Shown one piece after another: positions 1 to 11,229 of a stretch of DNA of 64,000 nt. Positions within the stretch are counted from its first letter, which is position 1, and each line of letters opens with the position of its first letter. The stretch lies in the NCBI GenBank assembly GCA_022606135.1, contig JABYQN010000005.1, positions 186,001 to 250,000 on the forward strand, written 5' to 3'. The position numbers were made by a program, and so were the translations under genes. Under the pieces are notes generated by a model. That model was not told where the DNA came from, made no database searches, and saw nothing but the letters and a program-made list of their open reading frames with translations. The stretch comes from Fomes fomentarius (lineage: Eukaryota; Basidiomycota; Agaricomycetes; Polyporales; Polyporaceae).

Positions 1-1538
1 CTTCTTGTTTCGTAGGCCTCTTTCCTTATGATGCATTGAGCGCAGCATGCGCAGGCGTGTAGGTGTGTAGTGGGCATGGTGGATGCGCACGATCTGATCT
101 CATCGGCCATCACCACCAGGACACCACTGGCAGATCGAAAGTCATGGCCAAGGCTTAGGGCGCTCGTCGACTTGGAGCTTGATTCCTAGTTCCCATCCCC
201 ATCTTGATCTTGTCATCACTGTCGACGTCACTGGCAGTGCGCGGACGCTTCGCCATCCCCGGCAGAGTATCACGACGCACGTATGGGCTATATGTGCGCA
301 GAACGATACTGCTTTAACTGAGGATGTCACTGTGCGACTCTCGGCTACGGCGCTCGTACGAAGTACTATCCATATTGATCTCAGGCTGCCAGTGTCCGGA
401 TCCACAGGTGCAATCCTCGGGGTCTCAGAGGGGACTCACGGCATACCACATGAAAGGGTAAGATGACCAGATCATCTGAGAATCAGCAGGTGATATGTAC
501 TATCCTTGAACTTCACGAGGCTGTAGTACCCTCGACAAGGATTTTTCTTGCTCTGACAAGGCTGCATGCGACATTCGCAGTGGTATATCTACTGACCATC
601 ATTAGCAGCCTATGTAATGTCGCGGTCCTGTGCCATATGCATATCCGCACTAGAGATGAGGATTTCCTGCCCTGCGTTGGCATATCCCGTCGATACTAGT
701 CACGACCGCGGAGCGACTCTTCGGAAACGATACTCCGTGGATTCAGCAACGGTATAGAACCGGAATGGCCTTTTGACGGGTGGGAGGTGCCGGCGAGCAC
801 GAGATTCGTTGTGGATGCTTTGAGCCGGGCCGCGCGGGAAGGTCCGCTCTACGGATTATCTGGAAAGTCTGCGAGACTGTTATACCCCGCATTCCGAGTC
901 TGCGGAACGACTCCGCGAGTATAGGGAAACAAGCTTTATAGTATAGTACATACGGACTTACAGAAGCGCATGTCCAACTTGGTGGTGGAAGCATGACCAG
1001 GACAGTCACCGAGCCTCGGTCACAGGGCTCTCTGCTTGGCACGATTTTGTATCCTCCTTCGACTTTCATGACAGAACATCACGTCCAGCGGCTTTGCGTC
1101 GGAATCAGTCTGCTCGCACATCACACATCTGGTCGCGATAAATATCCGCGGTGGCCGACCACATGCTCACGTGCACCTCCTCTCGACATAGTGTGCGTCG
1201 TGCAACGATGAAGGTTGAGTCAAGTTGATCATACTAGTCCCCCGTGCATGTCTCTCAGAACCATCGGAATACATATGCATCTCGCGTCTAATCTCGCGGG
1301 ACTTTCGCGGCCTAAAACAATCTTTCCACTCTCTCAAGCACGTCCGTCGCCCCACTGGCACCTCGGAAACACTCATCCTTCTGGCCCGTCGAAGGTCAGA
1401 TGTGCCTTTTTTGATCTTGATTCCTGACACGGCGCCGGGCATTTATCCTGACGCATATAACAGGGCCTCGCCACCATTCGAATGTCCCTCGACGCTTTCG
1501 AGCCCAATCCCACTGACTGACCTCTCAGACTTCCAGAC
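1..1538. other. No supported gene; upstream region of esterase
   Basis: Open frames exist on both strands, but none shows a recognisable domain, a coherent exon chain or a signal peptide, and they overlap each other antisense. The last few hundred bases are the presumed promoter of the esterase that starts at 1539. Confidence 0.5.
1453..1462 (+). promoter_or_regulatory. TATA-like box of the esterase gene
   Basis: A CATATAA motif lies about 80 bases before the ATG at 1539. This is a plausible core promoter position for a strongly inducible fungal secreted enzyme. The call rests on motif and position only. Confidence 0.3.
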
Positions 1539-2988
1539 ATGTTCTCGTTCAAGTCGGTCTTGGGCCTCGTCGCCCTGCTCCCCCTCCTCGCTGCAGCCCA
1601 GGCACCCATTTGGGGCCAGTGCGGCGGCGTCAACTGGAGCGGCGCGACCACCTGCGGTACGCGAACTATCATGTACCGTACCATACGAGACGAACCGCCT
1701 TCGCTGACGAGTTCAACCCAAACAGTGTCCGGCGCGAGCTGCGTAAAGCTCAACGACTACTACTCCCAGTGCCAGCCCGGCGCCGCGGCCCCAACGACGA
1801 CGACGACGACGACGACGACAACCGCGCCCAGCGGGCCGACGACTACGACGTCGACTTCCACTGCGCCGACGGGCCTCGCGTCCATCCCCGCCGGCCAGCT
1901 CTACCAGATCTCGAACTTTGGCGCGAACCCGAACAACGTCGCGATCTACGCCTACAAGCCGAGCACCGTCGCCTCCAAGCCCGCGCTCCTCGTCGCGAGC
2001 CACTGTGCGTCTCTCGCCTATCCTGCAATCCGTTGTGAATAACGAACGAACTGACGACTGACATTTGGTATGGTTCGCCTCGCTGCGGGCAGACTGCACG
2101 GGTACCGCTCAGGCGTACTACCAGGGCTCCAAGTTCGCGCAGCTCGCCGAGACGTACGGCTACGTCGTCCTCTACCCGTCTTCTGTAAGTCTCTTTTATT
2201 CCTTGTCCGCGCCTTCAATGACCCTCCAAGGCTGATGTCAAACCCCACCACGAACTCGAAGCCCCGCTCCGGTGGCTGCTGGGACGTCTCCTCCGACCAG
2301 ACGCTCAAGCACGACGGCGGCGGCGACTCTCTCGGCATCGCCTCCGCCGTGCGGTACGCGCTCCAGAACTGGGGCATCGACGCGAGCAAGGTCTTCGCCG
2401 TCGGCACCTCCTCCGGCGCGATGCTCACGAACGTCCTCGCGGGCGCGTACCCCGACCTCTTCAAGGGCGGCGTCGTCGACTCTGGCGTGCCGTTTGGCTG
2501 CTTCGCCGTCCCCGGCCAGCCGAGCGGCTCGTGGAACTCGCAGTGCGCGAACGGCCAGCTCGTCCTCTCCGGGCAGGCGTGGGCGCAGAAGGTGTACGAT
2601 GCGTACCCCGGCTACTCCGGCGAGCGCCCGAGGATGCAAGTGTGGCACGGAACGAGGTCCGTGCACATCATCTACCATCTCTATCCCACTCATCCCGGAT
2701 GAGTTCGAGTCGTGGGTTGGTGTTGGACTAATACAACGCGGTCTGCTTCTTCCTTGCCACAGCGACACGACGCTCGCGCCGCAGAATTTCGACGAGCAGG
2801 TGAAGCAGTGGACGACCGTGTTCGGGTACTCGAGCACGCCCCTCTCGAACGCGACCTCGGCTGGCCTCCCGAGCAACTACTACAACGCCACGTTCGGCCC
2901 CAAGTTCCAGGCCATCCTCGCCCAGGGCGTCGGCCACACCGTGCCGCTCTATGAGCAGCAGTACCTCCAGTTCCTCGGTATCGCGTAG
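1539..2988 (+). CDS. Secreted CE1-type acetyl xylan / feruloyl esterase with N-terminal CBM1
   Basis: Five exons (1539-1656, 1726-2004, 2093-2184, 2262-2656, 2763-2988) give 369 residues. Residues 1-20 are a signal peptide. Residues 22-57 are a fungal cellulose-binding CBM1 (WGQCGG, then a YYSQC end), with intron 1 inside the module. A Thr/Pro/Ser-rich linker of ACG repeats follows. The catalytic domain starts near residue 80 and has the pattern of polyhydroxybutyrate-depolymerase-like CE1 esterases: an HYC motif, GGCWDV near residue 167, the nucleophile elbow GTSSG (Ser213), and a C-terminal GVGHTVP segment supplying the His. Such enzymes remove acetyl or feruloyl groups from hemicellulose outside the cell. 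Acetyl xylan versus feruloyl specificity cannot be decided from sequence alone. Start and frame are secure because the exons sum to 370 codons. Confidence 0.9.
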
Positions 2989-3028
2989 GCGGCTACGATC
3001 TCGGAGTGCTGGGTGTGGACGGTAGGGT

Positions 3029-3055
3029 CACTCAGCCTCGAGGCGAGGCTGAGTG
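3029..3055 (+). repeat. Perfect 12-bp stem hairpin after the esterase stop
   Basis: CACTCAGCCTCG (3029-3040) and its exact reverse complement (3044-3055) are separated by a 3-base loop. The hairpin starts 40 bases after the stop codon, so it probably lies in the 3' untranslated region. A role in mRNA stability or 3' end formation is inference. Confidence 0.6.
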
Positions 3056-4162
3056 GGACGGACTCGTCTGCCAGGTGGACTGGGAGCGGAAGGCAGATGA
3101 TTGCGTGTGGTAAAACTTGGTTCTCAGTCGTCGTCTTGTTTGGTGTCGTCCCGCTGTGTGGTTTTACCAGTGTAACATATGTATCATCTACGACCCAAGT
3201 TTCCTATACTGCTGAGTTCGACATCCCCTCGGATCTCAGGTGACTCAGGCTATAGATAGTTGCTAACATAGCGGGAACTTGCCTGGACCGTCCTCGTCGG
3301 TGGGCACAGTAACACCTTTACGAGCGACCGTCAGTGACTTCGAACACTGATGCGACGGAATAGCATTCATTACCTTTGAACAACCCTGTGCGATCGTGTG
3401 AGTGCTACGTGCATACCCAAACCTTTGCGACACATACCTCCAGCCTTGAACTCCGAGTTCGGCTTTTTCACTTCTTCGTCATACTTCGCACGAAGTTCGG
3501 CAGCGAGCTTGGCGGTGACAAGCCCGTCGACAACACCCGAGAGTACAAACTCGTGTATGACTACAAGACACTGCGCGCCCAGATAGTCGTGAAAAATGAC
3601 ATGCCAGTTTTACCATAAGAAGTGTCAGAATTGACGGTTTTGGGGGCTTTAGCGCCGCGTAAAATACACGATGTAAGGTCGAAGTTCTGTACCGGATTTT
3701 TGACATAGAAACTTTCCCTTTCGCGACTTTCCACAGCGCCCGTAAGACGTATATTTCCCCACTTAAATTCTCAGTGAGTGTCGGGTTTCCTCCAGCATGC
3801 AATCCCTTGAATGCATTGCTCCACTGCATGCAGCCACACCGGTAACGATACCCTCAAGGAGGCACCTAAGATGCATAGCATGAAACTATATTAAGTGTCG
3901 TAGCATACAGGGCAGTATATACATTAGAGCTACGATTTCGTTAGGTGGCAGTAGGCCGGGGTAGGTGGCACTTGCGGGGTCTGTCCTGAATGCTGAATGG
4001 CTTGAAGGAGGCCAGTGCAGGTGGCGCAAGCACTTACAATAGATTGACGGCTCTCGCAGCCCTCCCTCCTTAGCGCCTTCCCCAAGAAGGACACTTGCCT
4101 ACCACGGACACGAGTCACGACAACATAGCAGAGATCCAGATGCACCACAAACATCCGGTGGC

Positions 4163-4230
4163 TCTTTTTTGAGAGCGGCGGTGTGATGCAAGCAATCACA
4201 CACGTCAGGGGCGCACTCTCAAAGAAGAGG
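4163..4230. repeat. Imperfect inverted repeat / long hairpin
   Basis: An outer arm reading CTCTTTTTTGAGAGCG is matched imperfectly by the reverse complement of GCGCACTCTCAAAGAAGAG. Inside it, GTGTGAT pairs with ATCACAC around a short loop. The whole could fold into one interrupted hairpin. No function can be assigned. Confidence 0.4.
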
Positions 4231-4233
4231 CAT

Positions 4234-4258
4234 GGGGTGGGGCGGGGCGGGGCGGGGC
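4234..4258 (+). repeat. G-quadruplex-capable G4 tract
   Basis: Five runs of four G are separated by single T or C bases, which far exceeds the usual G3-loop quadruplex rule. It directly follows the inverted repeat at 4163-4230. Confidence 0.6.
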
Positions 4259-4557
4259 GATGGTGAATTGGGACCATGGAGCTGTTCAATGCTCCTGTCA
4301 GTCCTCTGCCCATTAGCTACATTTGCGACGTACATTTGCGACAGGGAAGCGGATTGCGAGAAACCCTGGGGGTGATGACTATGACCTGTATAAGACAAAG
4401 AGGGCCAGGCGGGCTCGGAGTAGCATGTGAGATGGGAGCCGGCTGACAAACAAGGATAGGCTATAGGAACCGCACACCTTGAGGCAGGGAACCATAGACA
4501 CAAAAAGATATTACATACCTGAATGAATCCACGAAGAGACCCCAGGTAACCAGTGCA

Positions 4558-4602
4558 CGGAGCAACGGAGCAACGGAGCAACGGAGCAACGGAGCAACGG
4601 AG
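4558..4602 (+). repeat. Octanucleotide tandem array (CGGAGCAA)
   Basis: The unit CGGAGCAA repeats about five times head to tail with no visible mismatch. It is a minisatellite in non-coding DNA. Confidence 0.75.
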
Positions 4603-4777
4603 GACCATAACGTGGCAGCAGATTCTAGCCGAGCAGATTCACTAGAGACCAGATCAAGATGAGTATGGCCAGAACCAGATAGACAGACACAGTCATAATG
4701 GAAGCACAGAGCACACGAGAATCAAGCAAGCTGCACCCAGACAGGAGACTCAAGAGTGGACGAAAAATGAACGAAGT

Positions 4778-7700
4778 TCAAAGCGCCGAGGGTCTGCACG
4801 TGAGAAGCGCCTGCATACAAACAGCCACAAACAGCAACCAGCTGTAGCGCCTATACTGATCGTACTTATGTGCACAATAAGTCGTGTTTGCGGAGCTCTC
4901 CAAATATACGATCAAATCACTACTGCCCAACAAACCCCGACTTTGGGTCGTAAAGTGGCAAAACACCGACATTATATATGACCTTTTACGACCTCTGAGG
5001 CGCGTAGTGAGAGCGCCACGAACACTCAGGAGAATGTTTGCAAGTTCTCGCCCCTTCGAGTCGCCCACGACGTCTTTGAGCAAGTCCATCTGCTCCTCCA
5101 AACGCTCGAGAGCGTCGCGGAGGACACGTGCCCATTGATTCCCGTTGGATGAAGTCAAGGAAAATTCAGTGAGGTCCGAGGTAGATTTCGAAGAGGCGAT
5201 ACGAGCGTCCTCCAGTAAACGGACGACATATTGATTGCGAGGACTGATCGTTTTGTCTCCGTGCCAGTCACCCAGAGCACCAGTATTACCAGAACTCCAT
5301 GCGGCTTCGATGAGGCGGATCGGGTTATCGCCCCAACTGTTCTTTCCCCACTTCAAACACCTGGAGAGCAAGCTGCGAGTGCGATAGATCGTAAACTCCG
5401 TCAGGATGGCGAGATGCAGACCCGGCTGTTTTTTGGGGACCCGCAAGAAGTAATTGACGATGGCGCAAACATCCCGAGCATGATCCTTGACAGAGACGAC
5501 CCTGCGACGGGGGTACTGAACTTAGAAATCAGCGTGCGCGCGCAATGCAAACCCCCACGTGACAGTGGCGCACGCACGACTTGTGATTGGGGATGGGCAG
5601 CGCCCGCCTTAGCGAGCTCAGCCGGCGTCCGGGCGTCTAGGAGCCGCGTACCACTCGGATAGATGTCAGGACTCTTATCTCCCAAGTGATTACACGGCCC
5701 CTCATCGGCATGGAAAAACTCCGCTCGCTTACGGCGGGAAGATGGTACATGGCTTGTACAGCAGATCCCACCTCTTATTCCTCACCATTTCATTTTTAAA
5801 GTTGCGTGATTGATACAGAAGGATATATTCTACAACAATCCCTGACCGATTGTCATCACGTGGAATAGCACCGAAGACATGAACGAACAAACATATCGAG
5901 CATATAAGCGCGCATTTTGGCCTCCTGTACCATGCAGAATGACATCCGAGTCTACATTGTACTACACAAAAATCTTGCAGCAGAAGATGTATCTCATTCA
6001 TTCATCAGTAAACAAGAATAATGGATGCAATTCATCCCTTCCTCCTATTCCTACCCCTCTCAGTCTCTCACCAGTACATTGGACAACAGAGCCTCTCTGA
6101 GTCAGGCTGCCTCCACCTGCACTTCGAGGAGCCCCAGATTGAAGCTTACAGCAGAGCACCAGAGGTGCAAATTGAGGAGGCCCAGGCCACAACTACGACG
6201 TGAGAGGTGACTACAAACATCATGGAGGCAAGTCCTCATGGCAGGTCTGGCATTGAAGACTCATGTTCAACGAATGTCCAAGTACCTGCTATGACTTCTA
6301 TACTCCAGCACATGAATGATTGTTGTGTCTACGTCTAGATGTGGATGTTGCACTTCAGGAATACTGTTGCGTATCCATCACAGAAAAGGCGGCGAAGTCA
6401 GGAGGCGGAAAAGAATTAAACAAGTAATAATCCCCTTACATCCAGATGAAATGTTGTGCGGGTTTTGTAAGTAATTGTTAGGTGGCTCGGATCATTCCAG
6501 CCGGTCACAACCGCCCATCATCTCGTACCTTATTGCCATCGCACTGCAGTCCTCTTGCAATCATCTTGCAAGCTGTTCCTATTGTGTATCCACTAGCCAC
6601 TTCCTCGCAAGTACTTTCCAATATGTGCGCTTTCCTGAAGCTTCTGCCTTGGGTCCGGATCAAGACTGTACAGTTTATCGACGGAGTTCGAAAGTTGTCA
6701 TCAATATAAGGTCGCCACAGGTTTCTTCTCGCTCTTCCATCCCTACCTTCATCACCCTGCCTTATACTCGACAACTCGGTGAGTCCCTCTCCTCCCCTTC
6801 ATACTTGCACAGAGATATGTGTGTACTGCTCTACTCTTGACACTACAACTCCTCCGTCGCTCATCAGGGCTGCCGCACTTATCTTTCCTAGGACTGTCAC
6901 TCTCGCTGCCTGGCTTTCGCTTGCTGATCGACATCTCTCATGCTAGCTAACTGGACTTGGACTTGTGCTTATGGCTGGCAGTGCTTGGGGCTGACGTTAC
7001 TAGGATGGCCAACGACTTGTAGCTTCGTCTCGATGTACTCGTCAGCATCGCCCCCTCACTGCCGTTGCTATGGCCTTGGTGCCTACCCTCAACACCGCCT
7101 CCGCCTGCTTGATCTGCTCGTCCGATGCTCCAGCACGTAGATAGAGGTCGTATATACCCCCTTGTACCAGTAGTGCTAGCTAGCTAATGCATATATTTCG
7201 CACTATTTGCATCCACGAGTGTAGTTCCAAAAAGGGTAATTTGATTGAGAGACCGTGAAAGTGGAACTATCCTCCTGAGTTCTTTATAATACACTATAAT
7301 GATCAGCATCATCGGGGACCTCACACGTTGCACAATACTTGTGTACATTGCAAGTGCTGAGTGGATTGTGCCCCTTGTAATGGGCCCGACCCCATTAAAG
7401 GCACACTATGATGGATTGCAAAGTTACCATGATTGCACCACTTCCATATAGATTATAATTGATGGCAACGACATGATAATCAATTACAATTTTGCAGACA
7501 ATTCAGTGATGTCACTGCACAGTGAGGACCGTTGATCCTAGTCGGAGTTTGAACAATGGACCACTGAATCGTATATCTCGCTTAGATGTGAGGAAAGGAG
7601 TTATCTCTCCTCGTTTCGTGGGCGCTTGGACCCGTGTGAACTGGACACCGGCTAACGGGCGCTGCCCATCCCCATTGTGATACTTCAAGTTCAATAGGTT

Positions 7701-7870
7701 TCGCACCTCCTCCGAGTCGTCGCTTCCGAGTTCTATTTCTTTTTCGACGAATGGTCCGGTCCGTCTTGCTTCTCCTCTCGCACCCCAAGTCTTTTCTTCT
7801 TCTCGCGCGTCTTGCTGCGCTTCAAGTTCGATCGTCCGTCTCGCTCCTCCTCTCGCCGCACTTTAACCGC
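4778..7870 (-). pseudogene. Unrecognised gene interrupted by a DNA transposon-like element
   Basis: The downstream exon runs from about 5520 to 4778 and contains coherent, helix-rich sequence (motifs LAILTEFTIYR, LEEQMDLLKDVV, RELANILLSVRGAL). Its acceptor is TTCAG at about 5521, and a matching GTGGGG donor lies upstream at about 5572. Upstream of that, the coding frame reaches the target-site duplication at 5581-5587. If the element 5588-7674 is removed, the frame continues into 7675-7740 (Glu/Asp-rich, then VRNLLNLKYH), which supports an exonic insertion. The frame stays open up to about 7870, where no start codon is seen, so further upstream exons must exist or are lost. I recognise no family. 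The far C-terminus beyond about 5000 may contain another intron. Confidence 0.5.
5588..7674. mobile_element. 2,087-bp TIR transposon-like element, non-autonomous
   Basis: The ends are perfect 19-bp inverted repeats, TGGGGATGGGCAGCGCCCG (5588-5606) and its complement (7656-7674). They are flanked directly by TTGTGAT on both sides (5581-5587 and 7675-7681), a 7-bp target-site duplication. The terminus itself contains the small palindrome GGGC-AGC-GCCC. No transposase-like frame is seen inside, so the copy is probably non-autonomous or a deleted derivative. TSD length is near that of hAT, P or KDZ-type cut-and-paste elements, but the superfamily is not resolved. A related element lies at 21797-22822. 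Confidence 0.85.
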
Positions 7871-9180
7871 ATATATATACGCCGTCGCCCGACGCGTATC
7901 ATTGGTTGCAAGCACGAGCGCAGACTGGATGACGAGCTGCCGCTCTCGGACGTGTACTACACCCGTGACGGCGACCACTGGGCCAGTGACTGTGACTCCA
8001 GTGCTGAGCAGTGAGGATGGCGGAGAGGTTGCTCCACAGTTTGATCAAGCTGGTCGTCCGTGGGCGAGGATGCCGGTTTGCTGACCCGATAGCCAGCGAT
8101 AAGCTTGGTGAGAATGAAGATGGTGGAGCGGAGTACATGTTCGGTGTCAATGTCGATGCCGATGCCCTCGAATTATCGGAGAAGAACGAGTGAGGATCGA
8201 AAGGATGCAGAGATGCCATGAGTATCGGATTCGGAATCGTGGTGGAGGGACAAGTTCAAACAGCTTCCAGTCAGACGCGCAACCAATCTCGGAGGTGATA
8301 TATGTTCGCCCACATGAGCAGGGAAGAGGCCGAATGACATACATATTAGTGCACGCACGACGACCACTGCGGGATCTATCATGTGCAGACGTGGAAGCCA
8401 ATATGGAGACAGGCCTGGAGGCTGGAGATCATATGCGAATTATAGTGATACGCGGGAGTATGTACCAATCGTGCTACATCACCTAGTAGATAGTACGACG
8501 TCATCATGATCATGATAGGATAAATGTAAAGACAGAGAGAGAGAGAGATGTCCGTTCCTATATATAAACTACAAGTTATCCTGTACGTAGATGGTCATCA
8601 GAGTGTCATGGAGCGATCTGGCAGATCAAGAAGTGCAGCAGGGGAAGGAGAGACATGGACGAGCAGCGATACATGTTACAGCCTATGAGATGTCGGACGT
8701 ATGTAGTGCGTGAGAGGCATGAAGGTACATATACAGCATGAACCGACGGGAATAGGTATAATTGCCGTGTGTTCCATATACGTCCAAGGGAGAACGACTC
8801 GAACAAGGATAAATTCCCGGCTTTCCGGAAGGCGCGACGACAATCCACCTATCTTCCACCCGTCGTCAGGTCGTTGCAAAGAGCAGATGGAGGGATGGAG
8901 ATCACGGGAAGCTGCCAGTGATGGACTAGAAAGGCAAGTAACCGTAGCCGCAGAAGCTCAGACGTGCGCGCGCGCCACGGGTCATAAATGGCAGCCCTCC
9001 TGGTACCATCCCCACGTCATAGCACAGCCAGGAAGCGAACGAGCGAAAAAGCAAGTAAGCAAAACAACAACATTAGATTGAGATTGAGACGTCAAGCTGT
9101 CCTTGGTTCCAGTCATGTCCGTATATAGAACGCCATCATGTCCTCGAGTCCACCTCCGAGCGGCCTACATGCCTCTGGGG
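7871..9180. other. No supported gene
   Basis: Overlapping short frames occur on both strands. One plus-strand frame ends in an acidic stretch near 8190, but no start, domain or exon chain supports it. A (GA) microsatellite of about 18 bases lies near 8531-8548. An ATATATAT tract lies at about 7870-7880. Confidence 0.4.
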
Positions 9181-11004
9181 CTACGACGGTCCCGCAGACT
9201 GAGGCTGAGACTGAGGATGCGAGTGTGAGGGTGAGTGAGAGATTGTCCGTTCGGTCTGGGGACCTGGAACTTGGAACGTCTGCGGTGGCGGGGGGAACTT
9301 GGCCGACCAGCTTGGTGGCGACGTCAAGTTTGGGTCGCGCCGCAGCTCACGAGGGTATGCGCCCGAAGTCGTCGAGGACGTGTTCGCGCGGCGAGGGCTA
9401 GGTAGCCACGAATGCGCTCTTCCGCCTAGCCAAGACGTGTTTGTGTGCGAAGCTGTTCCCGAATACGCCGAGGGTGGCTGTGGGGGGGCAAACGAGCATG
9501 AGAAGTCAGCAAGTGACTAGAATTAGAGGGCGCAGAAGCCTTAGCGAATGATAGAAGTCAGATACCAGCGGTTCCGGAATGTGGACACCGGGCACGGGCG
9601 GGGAAATGGAAGTAGAACAGAAGGATGGATAAGGAAGGTATATAAAATAAAGAAGAGGCACTCACCTGTCTGGCAGAAGACGGCGTCCTCGGGCTTCCCA
9701 CCGCAGTCGTGGCAGAGTCGTCGAAGTTCTCGCCATTGCGGGAGATTAGAAGTACATCATTCGGTATGTTGCTAGAACTCGGCCTCGGGTCTCTCACCGG
9801 CTGTTGCTGTTGCTGCGTGGCACGTTCTGCGACCTCTTGACGTCCTGCGACTGCGTGTGGTTGCCTTCGGAAGTCCGCGATGGTGTTGAAGAATTTCGGC
9901 GCAGCAGAGGCAGGTGAAGGCTCCGAGCCGTCGATACGGAACGTGGCGTCTGGCGATACTGGCGAGACATACCTGCTTTTGTAACTCGCGCTCTTCCGGA
10001 TACCGTCCTTGAACCTGGCGAAGCGCTCCATGATAGTCGGCACCCGGACTTCTGGGAAGTCGATGTGCGGTAGCAATGACGAGCTTGACGTCTCTTGGAT
10101 GTGCGGTGACGTGTGGGATTCGCCAAGATCGCGCACATGGGTCTCGCGCATGGGCGGCGATTGTACGCGCTCCACGGGGTTGTAGGGATCGTTGTAAGGC
10201 GTCGTCGAACGATCACGGCCGTGTAGCCACTGGGTGTCGTCGTCCTCGATCTCCCAATTCGAGTCCTTCCTCAGCGGACGCAGGGGGTGTGAGACGAGGT
10301 TGAGCTTCAGTCTATAGGCCCATCTTTGGGGGTACGACCACAGTCCGCCCTCGTCGGGAAGGAGGGGAAGGGTCGCCTTCCGCACGTTCCTGTTTCTGTA
10401 ACTTCGCGACTTCCTGCGGAGGTACCACCGGGCCACAACAAATGATAGAAGCGCAACACCAACTGCGACGGCAATGGGCACGGCTATTTGCGCAGCTCGA
10501 GGCATCCCACCACCCGAACCTGCCCTATTCTTAGTAACTGCATGGGCATGGCGCGAGATACCCAGATGTGCTTACTGGTATCAGCGTCGTCCTCGACAAT
10601 TCCTGGGAGGTCGAAGTCTTGGTTGGAGGAAAGCTGCTGATACGCCCACTGCGGTATCATCGTATCGAGCTGACTGGAGGGTGGGGGTTGAAATGGCCCG
10701 GGGTCAGGGTTGCATTTGTTCTGCTCGGCCCATGAAGGCCATTGAGGCGCATCCCCGCCTGCACATAGCGTACAAGCCACATCGATGTTGTACATCACGG
10801 TATTGCTACTGAAGGTGAGCTAGAGCAAGAACGACGAGTGTCGGGACATACCACATGCAATCCTGTGTTGGTGAGCCATCTAACGGATGGGGATGTAAGA
10901 GATGCGCGGTGTGCAGAGGGGCCTGACAGCGTACCAGTATCTGTACATGCTCGTAACAATTCAGTGTGCACCGTGCACGGCGACTGTCCAAGTTTGTTGT
11001 ACAG
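9181..11004 (-). CDS. Cys-rich single-pass membrane protein (5' end unresolved)
   Basis: Five minus-strand exons fit in phase: 10935-11004, 10852-10879, 10576-10808, 9666-10519, 9477-9181. The N-terminal ectodomain has the pattern LGQSPC...C, then DCMC and NTVMYN, then ACTLC, W..W...N.C and IPQWAY. This array occurs in a large Agaricomycete family of putative cell-surface proteins of unknown function. One membrane helix follows (VAVGVALLSFVVARWYL), then a basic, Ser/Pro-rich cytoplasmic tail with a short polyQ run and a Pro-rich last exon (stop 9181-9183). The exon with the start codon and signal peptide lies upstream of 11004 and was not resolved; MNYIL at about 11075 is a weak candidate. 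The 188-base last intron is long and could hide a small exon. Confidence 0.7.
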
Positions 11005-11229
11005 CTGTTCGGGACGCGTTAGTATTCAAGTCATCGAGGAACGCCGTGAACGAGGTCAGGGTGCGACCAAGATATAGTTCATGGACCGCGGCAGGACTTC
11101 TAGGTGTTGGAGAAAGTGCTCGACACCCCTCGGTGGGCGGTGGGGGGCATAAACGTAGCAGCGAAGCAAGCACTCCGGCATGCAAGCCGTTAGGTGGAGG
11201 AAGAAAGACCCAGAAGCATGCCGCATAGA

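Larger units (their letters stand above)
2989..4777. other. Intergenic, no supported gene; simple repeats and G-rich tract
   Basis: Beyond the hairpin at 3029 this stretch holds an imperfect inverted repeat (about 4163-4230), a G-rich tract (4234-4258) and an octanucleotide array (about 4558-4602). Short open frames here show no domain and no exon continuity. Confidence 0.5.
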
